Positions 42,575 through 54,054 of a stretch of 64,000 nucleotides of DNA are shown here, one piece after another (positions within the stretch are counted from its first letter, which is position 1; every line of letters starts with the position of its first letter). Both the position numbers and the translations under genes were made by a program. The notes under the pieces are model-generated. The model was not told where the DNA came from. It made no database searches and saw only the letters and a list, made by a program, of their open reading frames with translations. The DNA is from Plasmodium malariae. Its lineage: Eukaryota; Apicomplexa; Aconoidasida; Haemosporida; Plasmodiidae. The stretch spans positions 1,056,001 through 1,120,000 of the forward strand of contig NC_041779.1 in the NCBI RefSeq assembly GCF_900090045.1. Reading direction: 5' to 3'.

Positions 42575-44838
42575 AGTTAGTTACATATGTATAAACATAT
42601 ATATATATATATATATACATACATACGGTTGGCCACAATTTTTACTCGGGCTGTACGCAAAATTTACGTGCATGGACATATACAATACTACTAAATAATA
42701 CTACTAAATAATACTACTAAATAATACTACTAAATAATACTACTGTATAATACTACTAAATAATACTACTAAATAATACTACTAAATACTACTTAATACT
42801 ACTAAATAATACTACTATAATACTACTAAATAATACTACTAAATAATACTACTGAATACTACTAAATAATACTACTAAATAATACTACTAAATAATACTA
42901 CTAAATAATACTACTAAATAATACTACTAAATAATGCAAAAACGCTCGCGCAGCGGGCGGGACACATATAACACTTCCACACGCGCATAAGCTTACACAT
43001 ACGAATACGTACGAACATACATATGTATGCATATACTTGTCCTTCTTCCACTTCTCTAGGACTGATGGAAGCGCCCTGGATATAAATCTATTTCTCTCTT
43101 TATCTGTAAGCGATTAGTATGTGTCCCCTTTAATTTGTTATATTATGCTATATTTTGCTATATATTTATATAATTTGCTTTATTTTAATTTATTCTATTC
43201 TATTCTATTTTAATTTTTTTTTTTTTTTTTTTTCTTCCACATACTTTTTCTCCGCCTTTTTTGCTTCTTCTTCTGTACCTTTTGTATCTTATACTTTTTT
43301 TTTTTTTTTTTTTTTTTCTTCTATTTCTTGACAAAATTAAACAGGAAAAAAAAAAAAAGAAAAGTAGCACAACATAACATAAGGCAACAGCACAAATATT
43401 AAAACACGTTAAAATATGGAACTACAAAAATTTTACCTTTGAAAAAGGGAATCCTCACTTGCTGCTATATTTTTATGTGTATAATATATATGTACCCGCT
43501 TACTACATTTTATTAATTTTTTTTTTTTTTTTTCCTGTAGGTTTAATTCCACTTGCTTTTTGTTCCAAATATATGATTTACATGTAAATGCAGCGTACAT
43601 CCGACATAGGCGATATATAAATATATACAGTATGCATATGTATTTATAAGTATGTAACAATAGGCATTTGTATACTATGTACATGTTATGTTCTCATACC
43701 TGCATGTATGTACTTCATTTGTACACAGCTGTGCGCACATGTATATGCAAATGATATAGTACATCCTCACAGTTCTACACTACTTTCCATTCCGCTTATG
43801 CTTTTTTTTTTTTTTTTTTAATTTTTCAAAAATTAATAAGCCCTTTTTCATGGTCTTCATATTTTCATTTGTTTGTTTTGCTTCGTATAACCATGCTTCG
43901 TTTCGTTTCTCTGCGTTCATAATTTTTTTAAAAAATAAAATTTGCATACACGTACAATCTTTTTTAAGCATTTTCCAAAGTAACCACCTCAACAAGTGGA
44001 TATTGTAATTCAAAAAAAAAAAAAAAAGTAAATAAATAAATTATAAAAGGCTACTTAATAAATTGTATGTATTATTGCAATTTTGATTATTAACAAATTA
44101 CATTTTCGTAGAAAAATCTTTTCAGTTCATAGAATTATTTTCCCCGCACCGTTTTGGTATATATATATATATATATATATAAGCAGAAGTTGAGAGTTGT
44201 TTATTTTTTTCCATTTTTTTGAATAGCAAAGAGGGAAATACATGCATACATGTGTATATATATGTAATTGCGCATATGTGTATGTTTATATATATGTACG
44301 TATATGTGCATGTGTGCGTGATGCTCCTTGTGTAATATAAATTTTATATGAAGATAAATTATGCTTCCACTGTTGTAAGGAAAAGTGCCACAGTGAAACA
44401 AGAAAATAAATTAACACATAACAAGAATTAAACAAAATATTGGGAGCACAGGATGATTATAAGAGTTCTTCAAAGCACAAATCGAAGAGCAAAATATTTT
44501 AACAGATTTAAAAAGAGCATATAAAGAGACAGAGAAGAAAAAAAAAAAAAAAAAAAGGCAGAAATAATTTTTTTTGAAAAGAAATATACATAAGTAAAGT
44601 TTATTATCCCCTGTAATTTCTAAATCCTTGCATAAGAGAACAAAAGGGAATATCTTTCTTATATTGTGTCACAAAAAAGAAAAAAAAAAATATATATATA
44701 TACGTGCATGTGTGTGTGTATATATATATATATATACGTGCATGTGTGTGTGTGTACATATATATATATTTACATATGTGGCACTAAAGCGATAACCCAG
44801 AAGAAAGCTACTTTTATGAATGTAATATGCCGTGAAAA
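42575..44838. other. divergent spacer, ClpB1 / TRAPPC2L
   Basis: Holds the 13-bp array, poly-T tracts at 43218-43233, 43296-43317 and 43519-43533, and TATATG microsatellites. A minus-strand frame at 43798-43968 reads like coding sequence (KRNEAWLYEAKQTNENMKTM), but I could not extend it to a gene on either side. Confidence 0.5.
42688..42935. repeat. 13-bp tandem repeat (TAATACTACTAAA), about 19 copies
   Basis: Near-perfect units with a few deletions, about 110 bp upstream of the ClpB1 start codon, so within the probable promoter or 5' leader. Confidence 0.9.
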
Positions 44839-45893
44839 ATGTCCATAAAAAGTATATGCTACTTAGGAGAAAATGATGAAATACTATTTTTTTATTCCAC
44901 GGAAGAACGAGATGAAATAACGTCGCGGTTTGCTATCTATTCAACGTTGAACAATATTAAAAAATTAGGTAAAAAAAAAAAAAAAAAAAAAAAATTTAAC
45001 GGCAGTAGAAAGGTGAATTACTTCCTTATTGCCTGAGTGACCGACATACGTGCACATGTGTGTGTGTATATGAGTATTTTATATCCCTACATTTGTTCAG
45101 TTATATTGTGTTTTATTTTGTTCTGCTTTATCTTATTTTATTCTTCTCTGTTTTAATTTTTTCCCTTTTTTTGCTGCACCTCCATACAGTTGAGTCAAAT
45201 GAAAGGAAGGGCAGCGAAAAGAAGTATGACCCATATCTAGGATATGTTGGAGTTAACCTTTCTCTGTTCAGTTCATATAAAAATTACGCTTATGTAATTA
45301 AAATCATAAATTTTAAGATTATATTAACCATAGATGATAATAAAAATAAGTACACTGATGATATTATTAAATCGGTAAGTCCTGTTTTATGTGAAATGGA
45401 ATTATTATGAATTTCCTTTTTTTTTTTTTTTTTTTTTTTTTTGTTCTATACATTATACCGTACTAATATACATGTTATTGCAAGCTGTCATAATACAGAC
45501 ATTTTGTGTGTGCACTTTTGTTAACTCACATGCATGTTTGTTATTTCATTAGTTTCTTCTTTTAATGAGAATATTTTTTTTTTTGTATTTTATTTTGTCC
45601 ATGCGTGGTAATATTGTTACAGACGGGTAACGCAGTTCATTCGTGTATAGCTTCTCAGTTGTATATGTGTGTGTGTATATATATGTATATGTGCACAAAC
45701 GTGTACCGACGTACAAGCATACATATGTATACATGCGTACATATGTATATGCTTACCCATATGCACACTCAACGACCCTATTACTTTTCAGATATTCATA
45801 AAACTGCACAAAATTTATGCTGACGCGGTTTGCAATCCATTTTATGTGGAACGTTTAGAGAATGACTCCTTTTTGAAAAGAATTAGTAAATAA
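44839..45893 (+). CDS. TRAPPC2L: trafficking protein particle complex subunit 2-like (TRAPPC2L), three exons
   Basis: My model is 44839-44968, 45190-45374 and 45792-45893 (phases 1 and 0), 138 residues; human TRAPPC2L is 140. It belongs to the sedlin fold family in the core TRAPP complex that activates Rab1/Ypt1 at the Golgi. Exon 1 is the first longin strands and helix (ICYLGENDEILFFYSTEERD). Exon 2 contains YDPYLGYVGVNLSLFSSYKN and the strand YVIKIINFKIILTID. Exon 3 is the diagnostic C-terminal helix IFIKLHKIYADAVCNPFYV, very close to FRKLHNSYTDVMCNPFY in animals. Poly-A follows the first donor and a (GTATAT)n tract follows the stop. The single-exon frames end in intron sequence, so the gene is invisible without splicing. 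Confidence 0.88.
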
Positions 45894-46309
<416 letters not shown>

Positions 46310-47586
46310 CTAATCCGTTGCGTCAATAATACCGCTGTCTGACCTGAACAGTTCATAAAAAGAAAAATAAATAAATAATAAAAGAAAATAAATTAAATTA
46401 AAATAAATTAAAATGAATTAAAATAAAATAAATTAAAATAAAATATAACAAATTGAAGGGTGTTTCGCTTTGTTATGTTTTGTTTTATTATTATTTTTTT
46501 TTTTTTTCCAGTTTACACTCGTAAAGCTGTTTAATTTTTGTGTGTACATTATGTGGGTAATTTATTATGATTCTTTTTCTTTTTATTTATTTGTTGTTCT
46601 TTATTTGTTGTTCTTTATTTTTTGTTCTTTATTTTTTGCTCTTTATTTTTTGCTCTTTATTTTTTGTTCTTTATTCTTTCTTAACAGTTGAAAAATGCAT
46701 TCAATTTCTGGAAGGTTTGGTGCATCGTAAACTTTGCAAACCCTTTGATCTCCTTTTCCCTTTCTTAGTGATAGTCTGATCGTAGAGGCGTGCCCAATGA
46801 CATGACCCCCAACTGAAAGAAATAAAAAAGAAAAGAAAAATACACGCATGTATGTACACATAGACATTACATATACATATATATACTTGCGCGTATGTAT
46901 GTGCACACTTTCATGCTTTTCTTGTTTTCCTTCACCAAGAGACGAGACAATTTGAACATTTTGTGAAAAATGAATAAAAGTTATGAACAGTCATAAAAAA
47001 AGAAAAAAAAAAAATAGTTACAAATTTCCCTATTTCATTTAAACCATAAGAAAATAACGTACAAAAATAAAAAAAAAACGAATTACACTTTTGCAAAAAA
47101 AAAAAAAAAAAAAAAAAAATGAAATTATAAAAACGCGCAAACCTGGCTTCATTGGATTAGCAATAAATGTCATAGTGGCACCTGGATCAGACATTACTTG
47201 GTTTGTTATTACAATGGCTATGTTAAATTGTTCTCCGAGCTTAGATAAAATGGACATTGTTTTATTTAACTTCTGTTGTCTTTCAGACAGTTCACCTAGT
47301 TTAAAAAAAAAAAAAAAAAAAATTAAAAAGAAATGTACACAAGTGTTAATGAGACTTGAACGATAAATTAAGGCTCCTTCGTTGGTAGACGTATGCACAT
47401 ATATATGTGCATATGTTTATATATGCGTGTATATATGCTCATGTGCATATTTATGTTTATGTAAAAATAGTGGCATTATTACCTCTTCCACTGAAATCAA
47501 CTCGAAAAAGAGAAATGATGGAATCAACAACCAGCAAGGCAAAAGGTTCTTCGCACATCTTTGTTAAGCAAACCAGTATAAAATAT

Positions 47587-47618
<32 letters not shown>

Positions 47619-48089
47619 TATATGCACACATGTCCATGCTTTTAGTGCTCTTTATTTTTTCGAATGCATATAAATATAAATGTAAATAAATTTCTCATTT
47701 ACAAAGAATTTTCCTCTTTTTAAATAACGATGTTTTTTATAAGAACGGGCATAATATACTATTTTTACGTTTATTCGCTTGTGTTATACTGTTATATATG
47801 TAAATTACTTTTGCTGCTGATATAGCCAGTAAATGATACAAGTGTTCATGTGTAAAAGCTCGGGCATACAGTATATTGTCTAGCACATCTTCACCATTCA
47901 CTCCATATCTTTCTGCTATTTTGCATATTTTTTCGGGTCTAAATGTTCCTTCCGTATCAATGTAGCACACCTTTTTCAGTAACACACAAGGTGAAATAAG
48001 CACAAGTAAAATGAGCTTCACTCCGTACATATATATACTTCAGGACACAACTGACATATATATGTACATATATACTGCAGCACATAATT

Positions 48090-48133
<44 letters not shown>

Positions 48134-48994
48134 TGCATTAACACATGTTCCTATTTGTCCATGCGTATATGTTCCTGCACATATTTGAATGCCCACCTTT
48201 CCGTTCCCGCCGCTAACATTTTTGGGTAGCTGCGCCGTAACAGCTAATGTATGACAAATTTGAGTTTTCCCACATCGATTTTCCCCGAAGAGTTCTGTAA
48301 TGGACATGCTTTCAATTCCACCACCCAAAGTTTGGTCGAGAGTTGTACTGCCTGTTGTAATTTTTAAAACTTTACTTCTTTTTTGGACCAGTTGATTAGC
48401 TGTAATAAAACTTGAACAGTTTTCAATTTTGGATGCCACTTCTAATATCTTGTCTACTTTAGCTTCAGATATCCCTTTGACATTACATAATTCCTTTTTA
48501 GTTGTTTGAATTAAAGATAATATTGTGCAGTATCCGCTTCCCTTTAATTTATTAATGTCTGCTGCGTTGATACCTAAATCTTGTAATTTCTCCTAAAACG
48601 GGCAAAGGGGGGGAGGAAAAAAAAAAATAAATAAGAAAAATAAGAAAAAAAGGAAAAAGTATAATAAAATAACAGAATAAAATAACAAAATAAAATAACA
48701 AAATAAAATAACAAAATGATATAACAAAATGATATAACAAAATAATATAACAAAATAATATAACAAAATAATAAAGCAATAAAATATAATAATAAAATAA
48801 AATAATAAAATAAAATAATAAAATAAAAGAGCATAACTATATGTTCAAAAAACTAAGCACAATATTATGAAAAAGCCACAAATGTAAAGTAACGTTACAA
48901 TTTCTTGAAACTGTTGTTCCTTTAAGGCTTCTTGTTCTATTTCAGCTGTTATAGCAACCTTACTAGTTGACTTGCTAGCAGGTAGAGTAGCCAT
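46310..48994 (-). CDS. DMC1: meiotic recombinase DMC1, seven exons
   Basis: My model (minus strand) is 48994-48899, 48592-48197, 47970-47809, 47558-47483, 47295-47143, 46812-46686 and 46343-46310: 1,044 nt, 347 residues, the size I recall for the P. falciparum protein. All junction phases agree. DMC1 forms the strand-exchange filament on ssDNA in meiosis, here in the zygote. Visible: N-terminal helix-hairpin-helix ([35 protein letters not shown]), Walker [10 protein letters not shown], then [14 protein letters not shown], Walker [31 protein letters not shown], loop 2 region [41 protein letters not shown] and the closing [10 protein letters not shown]. Walker A has Asn where most relatives have Phe. 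RAD51 is excluded by the DMC1-like N-terminus and GGHVIGHAS region. Introns carry microsatellites and A-rich arrays. Confidence 0.94.
48655..48832. repeat. AAAATAACAAAAT array in DMC1 intron 1
   Basis: 10- to 11-bp units (aaaataacaa/aatgatataac) across most of the first intron. Confidence 0.85.
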
Positions 48995-49387
48995 TTTTGC
49001 ACACAAAAAAAAAATAATAATAAAAGGAAAAAAAAGAATAAAAAAAGGCACAAAAAGTACAAAAAACGCGATAAACGCGAAAAATACAAAAAATTAATGA
49101 ACGGGCAAGGAAAAAAAAAATTTGTGGGTGTGTGTGTATGTGTACTTTTACTCTTCGTTAGAAGAAAAAGTAAAGCATGAGGCTAAGACAAAAACAAGGA
49201 AAAAGTTCTTATTAAACAGACAAACAAAAATTCAGTACATCAGTGAAAAGACAAATTGCCAAAAAACATTCTAATAAAAAGGCTTTGAATATTCAAAAAT
49301 AATACGTACATATATATATATATGTATGTATATATGTGTATGTATATATATGTATATATTTATATATATTATAGCTTGTAAATTATG

Positions 49388-49498
49388 CACTGTTCATAAA
49401 TTATTGTTCATAAATTACTGTTCATAAATTACTGTTCATAAATTACTGTTCATAAATTACTGTTCATAAATTACTGTTCATAAATTATTGTTCATAAC
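49388..49498. repeat. 14-bp tandem repeat (ATTACTGTTCATAA), eight copies
   Basis: Near-identical units, 390-500 bp upstream of the DMC1 start. Confidence 0.9.
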
Positions 49499-49720
49499 GC
49501 ACTGAACATAATGTACTGAACGTATCACAATGGACATATTACATTGAACATATTACGTTGGACATATTTCTTTGAACATAATCCTTTGAACATATTTCTT
49601 TTAACATATTCCTTTTAACATATTCCTTTTAACATATTTCTTTTAACATATTCCTTTGAACATATTCCTTTGAACATATTTCTTTGAACATATTTCTTTG
49701 AGCTTACTTCTTCTAACGTA
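49499..49720. repeat. 15-bp tandem repeat (TGAACATATTTCTTT), about 14 copies
   Basis: Degenerate at its left end and homogeneous at its right end, directly abutting the 14-bp array. Confidence 0.88.
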
Positions 49721-51567
49721 TTGTATTTTTTTTTTTTTTTTTTTTTTTTTCTTTTTTCTACGCAGCTGTAATGTTGTAGAGCAAAATGGTAATAGCGGTT
49801 AATATGGAGCATAAAAAAAAAAAAAAAAAAAAAAAAAAACTGACTACCTTATACATCCAAACCGCTAAAACCTTTCCTTTTAAGTAAAGAAACACAACCC
49901 TTAATTCAATATTTTTAAATAAACGAAATTCGTTACATAAAAAAAGGAAGTCTATAAGTCTTTTCCTTTTTCATTTTTAAACACATGATATGCACTTTTA
50001 TTCAACTTAAATTATACATACTTTGTTTTACGTGCTTCTGTTTTTCTTATTTATTCACTCAATTGTTCATTCATTTATTTATTTATTTATTTATATTTAT
50101 GTTTTTCTTTTGTTTTTTTTCGAGCATACCATTGTGACACATATTAAGAAAATTTTTGTTTTGAAAATTAAAGGATGCTTTCACCTAGGTAAGAAGTTAC
50201 TTGGCACAATTGTCCGAAGTGAATTTATTTTATTTTATTTTATTTTACTTTATTTTATTTTACTTATTTAAATAGCTGGTTATTCATTGAAAATAATGAA
50301 CACAATAATTTTGCAGGGGCTTCATCATTTACTTTAACAACAGATCTACGTATCACCATCAAATTACATATCTTTTACAAATTCGTATGGGTCGTCTTAA
50401 TTTGAAATCCTATTTTTTCAATTGAAAAAAAAAAGACAGACACTAACAGTTACACACCCTTCAATGAAAGGAAAAAAAAAAAAAAAAAACAAAGAAAAGT
50501 AATGTAACGTAACGAAAGTAAACTACATAAAAGTAATGCTATGAAAGGATGCAAAATTAAAAAGGGAAATAAAAAATGATTAGTCATGAAGAAATCAAAA
50601 AGGGAATAACGGAAAATGTCAAAAAAAAAAAAAAAAGAAAAAAATAAAGGGTACCATTTTGTCCTTATATATACCACTGCACTTGCCTTTGTGCATGTTT
50701 TATATATTCTTTTCATTAATCCAATGAAGGTGTGTGTAGTGAAATATTTTTTTCAAAGTGACATCATGATTTCTCCTTATTCAAGCAGGATACATGGTGA
50801 TAAAAGCGAACGTGGGGAAAATTAAAAGAAAAAAAAAAAAAAAGAAAGTAGTGAAAAGGAATAAAAGAGAGCAAACGAAAAGAAAAATAATTGAGTTGAG
50901 GAATAGAAAAGTAAAACGAGTGTATAGAGAAACGAATATATCCATTCGAATTTTACGCTTCGGTAAACGCCATGTGTTAAAAGTAATATAGGAAAAAAAA
51001 AAAAAATTTAGAAAATACTAATGGGAAAATGCAGTGAAACAATTTATCGTTACACCGAATGCTCATGGAAAAGGAAAACCAAAACACTTACATTTCTTTA
51101 AAAAACAAAAGTGCTATTTTTAAGAAAAAGAAGATATAAAATATATGTAATGAAAACTCTTAAAAATATATTTTAATAATGTAGATATTAGTATTATACG
51201 CCTCCCCACTTTACCCACACCAAAAAAAAAAAAAAAAAAAAAAAAAAATCCAATGCACATTTTATTCCACTAGGAAAGGAGTCAAGAGAGTCCAATTCAT
51301 TTTTATGTGGAAATGAAGAGAAATTAGGTTCTTTTAAAAAATATTCCTTGTCAATAAGAAAAGTAAATAATGTTATTCCGTAAGAATACGTATTCACACA
51401 TGTATTGATGAAGTACTCCAGGAAAAAAAAAAAATATATGTATATATATTTAAGTGTACACACATACATATATATATACATACCATATGCTGCACACATA
51501 TGTATTCATTTATGTCCCTCGCCTACATCAACACTAGACACATGTAGAATAACTGCAGAGTAAAAAT

Positions 51568-52413
51568 ATGGTAAACGCAAAAATGTTAAGCAAGGGAACA
51601 AAAAAAATATATATTCTGAATGGGGCACCGGGGTCAGGAAAAGACACTCAATGTAGGTTACTTTCCAAAAAATATAATTTCAAAATAATTACAATAAGTG
51701 AATTGTTAAAAGAACATTTAAAAGATAGTAAAGAAAGAATCAGAGATTCCTCTTCTTCTGATCAATGTGTAAAGGAATTAACAGAGCAAGAAAAAAGAGA
51801 TTTGGAATATATACAAAAGTCTTTTACAGATGGTTCGTTCGTTCCCGATGACATAGTCATAGGAATTTTTTTGAAACAGCTGGAAAAGTATACCCTTGGT
51901 GAAGAAGAATGTGAAGGGATAATAATTAATGGGTTTCCTAGGACATATGAACAAGCTTTATTATTTAAAAAAAATAATATTGAAATTACAAATTTTATTA
52001 ACATGTCCGTTAGCAAAGAATGTCTATTGGAAAGAGTGAATAACAGAATAAGAGATCCAATCACAAATGTTAACTATAACATAAAAATAATTGAATTAAT
52101 TAAAAAAAAAAGGAAAAACATTAAATTACATACAGAAGAGGAATTATTGTTGACGTCTCAAAATGAAGATTACAAAAATATAAATGATGAAATTTTGATG
52201 AGGTTAAAAAGAAGAGCAGATGATAACGAGAGTACATTTAATAAAAGATATGATTTATATTTGCAAAATGAGAAAAAAATTATTTCCTTATTTTTCCATG
52301 TGTGCAAAAATATCGACGGGGAAAAATCTATAGAAGGCATTTTTGAGCAAATATGTGCAATTATTGATCAGACAATTTTACATAAGAGGGGTAACGAGGG
52401 CACCAAAAAGTGA
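51568..52413 (+). CDS. AKLP2: adenylate kinase-like protein 2
   Basis: 281 residues, single exon. A nucleoside monophosphate kinase fold: P-loop GAPGSGKDTQ (19-28), where Asp replaces the usual Gly/Ser before Thr; NMP-binding helix region after TISELL; NGFPRTYEQA (about 128); then NRIRDPITNVNYN opening a LID-like segment and LKRRADDNESTFNKRYDLY, the Arg pair expected for phosphoryl transfer. Two inserts (DSKERIRDSSSSDQ and a Lys/Glu/Leu-rich stretch in the LID) lengthen it relative to the usual 215-230 residues. Plasmodium has AK1, AK2, a GTP:AMP kinase and two AK-like proteins. The syntenic place beside DMC1 and the divergent sequence suggest AKLP2. Start is the first Met; a second Met at residue 6 is also possible. 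Confidence 0.82.
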   Translation: MVNAKMLSKGTKKIYILNGAPGSGKDTQCRLLSKKYNFKIITISELLKEHLKDSKERIRDSSSSDQCVKELTEQEKRDLEYIQKSFTDGSFVPDDIVIGIFLKQLEKYTLGEEECEGIIINGFPRTYEQALLFKKNNIEITNFINMSVSKECLLERVNNRIRDPITNVNYNIKIIELIKKKRKNIKLHTEEELLLTSQNEDYKNINDEILMRLKRRADDNESTFNKRYDLYLQNEKKIISLFFHVCKNIDGEKSIEGIFEQICAIIDQTILHKRGNEGTKK

Positions 52414-53887
52414 TGAGCAAAAACAACTATACGGATGTACACTTTTTCGACTTATAACCCCCTTGCGAAAGGGCACAAAACGCGTCAGCCAAAATTTTAT
52501 ATATATATGTGTGGGTGTATATACATTTAGATACACACATATGCAGAAATTTACATTTTTGCTAGTGTATATATATATATGTGCATATATATGTACGCAT
52601 AACAAGCATACGTTAAACACGTTGAAACATTTTCAATTTGCTTAGTGCCGCTATTCCTTTAAGTGTGCATACTGCGAATATTTATTAACAGTTCAGGCAA
52701 AAAAAAAAAAAAAAAAAAAATTATATAATCCTGACATAGTATTGTATAAATGGTGCTGTTTTTTTTTTTTTTTTTTTTTTTTTTTTTCTAACCATTTTTA
52801 GTGTGCACATATACATATACATATATATATAAATACGCATTTATATATTTACATGTACAATTGTTTTCAATTAAGTATTTTTTCTTGCCGCTTTTCACTT
52901 GCGGTAAATACGCACGCAGAAGAAAGGAAAAAAAAAAAAAGAAACGAAAAGGAGGAAAGATAATACGAAAGAGAAAGTAAAATTGTAAAATTTGTAAATC
53001 CAAAAAGATAGGCACACAGTAGAGCATTTCTTCCATAATTCTGTGTTCAAAAGGAAATTGTGCAAACGTACATATACGTACATGTATATATGTACATAAT
53101 TATGTATTCATATACATACCTAAACCAATGTGTGTTTTTCCTTATAGTGATGAAACTCACCTGACTAGTACATAACTTTATCGGTGAAATATTTTATTGC
53201 GGGTATATAAATTACTAAAGTATTGCTTCAACTTCATGTTGTAATATTTTTTGATGTATTATATGAACACTGTATTGAGAAAAGTAAAAGGAGGCAATAC
53301 CACGTTCGTGCTATGCTAAACCTATTTTTACTCCTCCGCCGATTAGTCATAACGCCGCTTCTAACTTTTATGAGCCTTTTTTATAAGAAAAAAATTGCAC
53401 AATTAAAAAGGCACCAAATTACATATACTTATCATCATATCGAAGCAAAGAGCCGCTCACAATGTAAATGCTGAAAATTGAACAGCAGTAAATGGGAAAT
53501 TAGGAATCATTTTCTTTTCCCCTCATATTCCTCATTTTTCACGAAAATGTTTTTGCTTCGTTTTTAGGGATTTCATACCTTAACCTTTTTTACCATGTGC
53601 CTTAAAAGGAAAAAAAAAAAAAAAAATTAAAACGTACATATATACATATATATGTTGTATGCATACATATGTGTATATGTGGAAGATGAATATTCTAACT
53701 TCACTTCCTTTAAGTATCCCTAATTGTCAGATCCTTGAATCCATGGCGATGGTAAATAAAAGGAAAAAATAAGGCTACTAATCTATTTTTGAAATGTTTT
53801 TAATAACTGTTATAATCCACAGCAGTTTCGTGCGTGCAGATTATGTGAAAATTTAAGCAAAGGGTATGTTTTTATATTTTTAAAAAA

Positions 53888-53918
<31 letters not shown>

Positions 53919-54054
53919 GATACGTCATTCAAATGACGTATTCAATATATCATATTCAATATCAACAATTTGAGTACTCCAATAAGTACTCAAAGTGTTT
54001 AACGCGAATATAACAATTGCTTATTTTATTATTTTTTTTTTTGTGGTGGAAAAA
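52414..54054. other. spacer, AKLP2 / UBA3
   Basis: Microsatellites and poly-A/T tracts (52699-52720, 52761-52787, 53613-53627, 53896-53918). An open frame at 53223-53474 starts only with TTG and shows no domain. No gene supported. Confidence 0.6.

Larger units (their letters stand above)
48995..51567. other. divergent spacer, DMC1 / AKLP2
   Basis: Two adjacent tandem arrays at 49388-49720, poly-T/A at 49728-49751 and 49814-49839, a TTTATTTTA array at 50226-50270, and poly-A at 51221-51247. A three-exon plus-strand chain can be drawn at 50125-50825 (see findings). Confidence 0.5.

Noticed and set aside
43201..43320. Minus-strand exon reading TKGTEEEAKKAEKKYVEE
   Set aside because: Immediately preceded by a stop in frame, with no convincing polypyrimidine acceptor and poly-A on both sides. 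Could not be joined to any other segment.
49388..49720. CRISPR-like regular repeats
   Set aside because: Short head-to-tail units without unique spacers in a eukaryotic nuclear genome; these are minisatellites.
53995..54054. Extended N-terminus of UBA3 from 53995
   Set aside because: The codon is GTG and the added residues come from T-rich spacer. No ATG lies upstream in frame.
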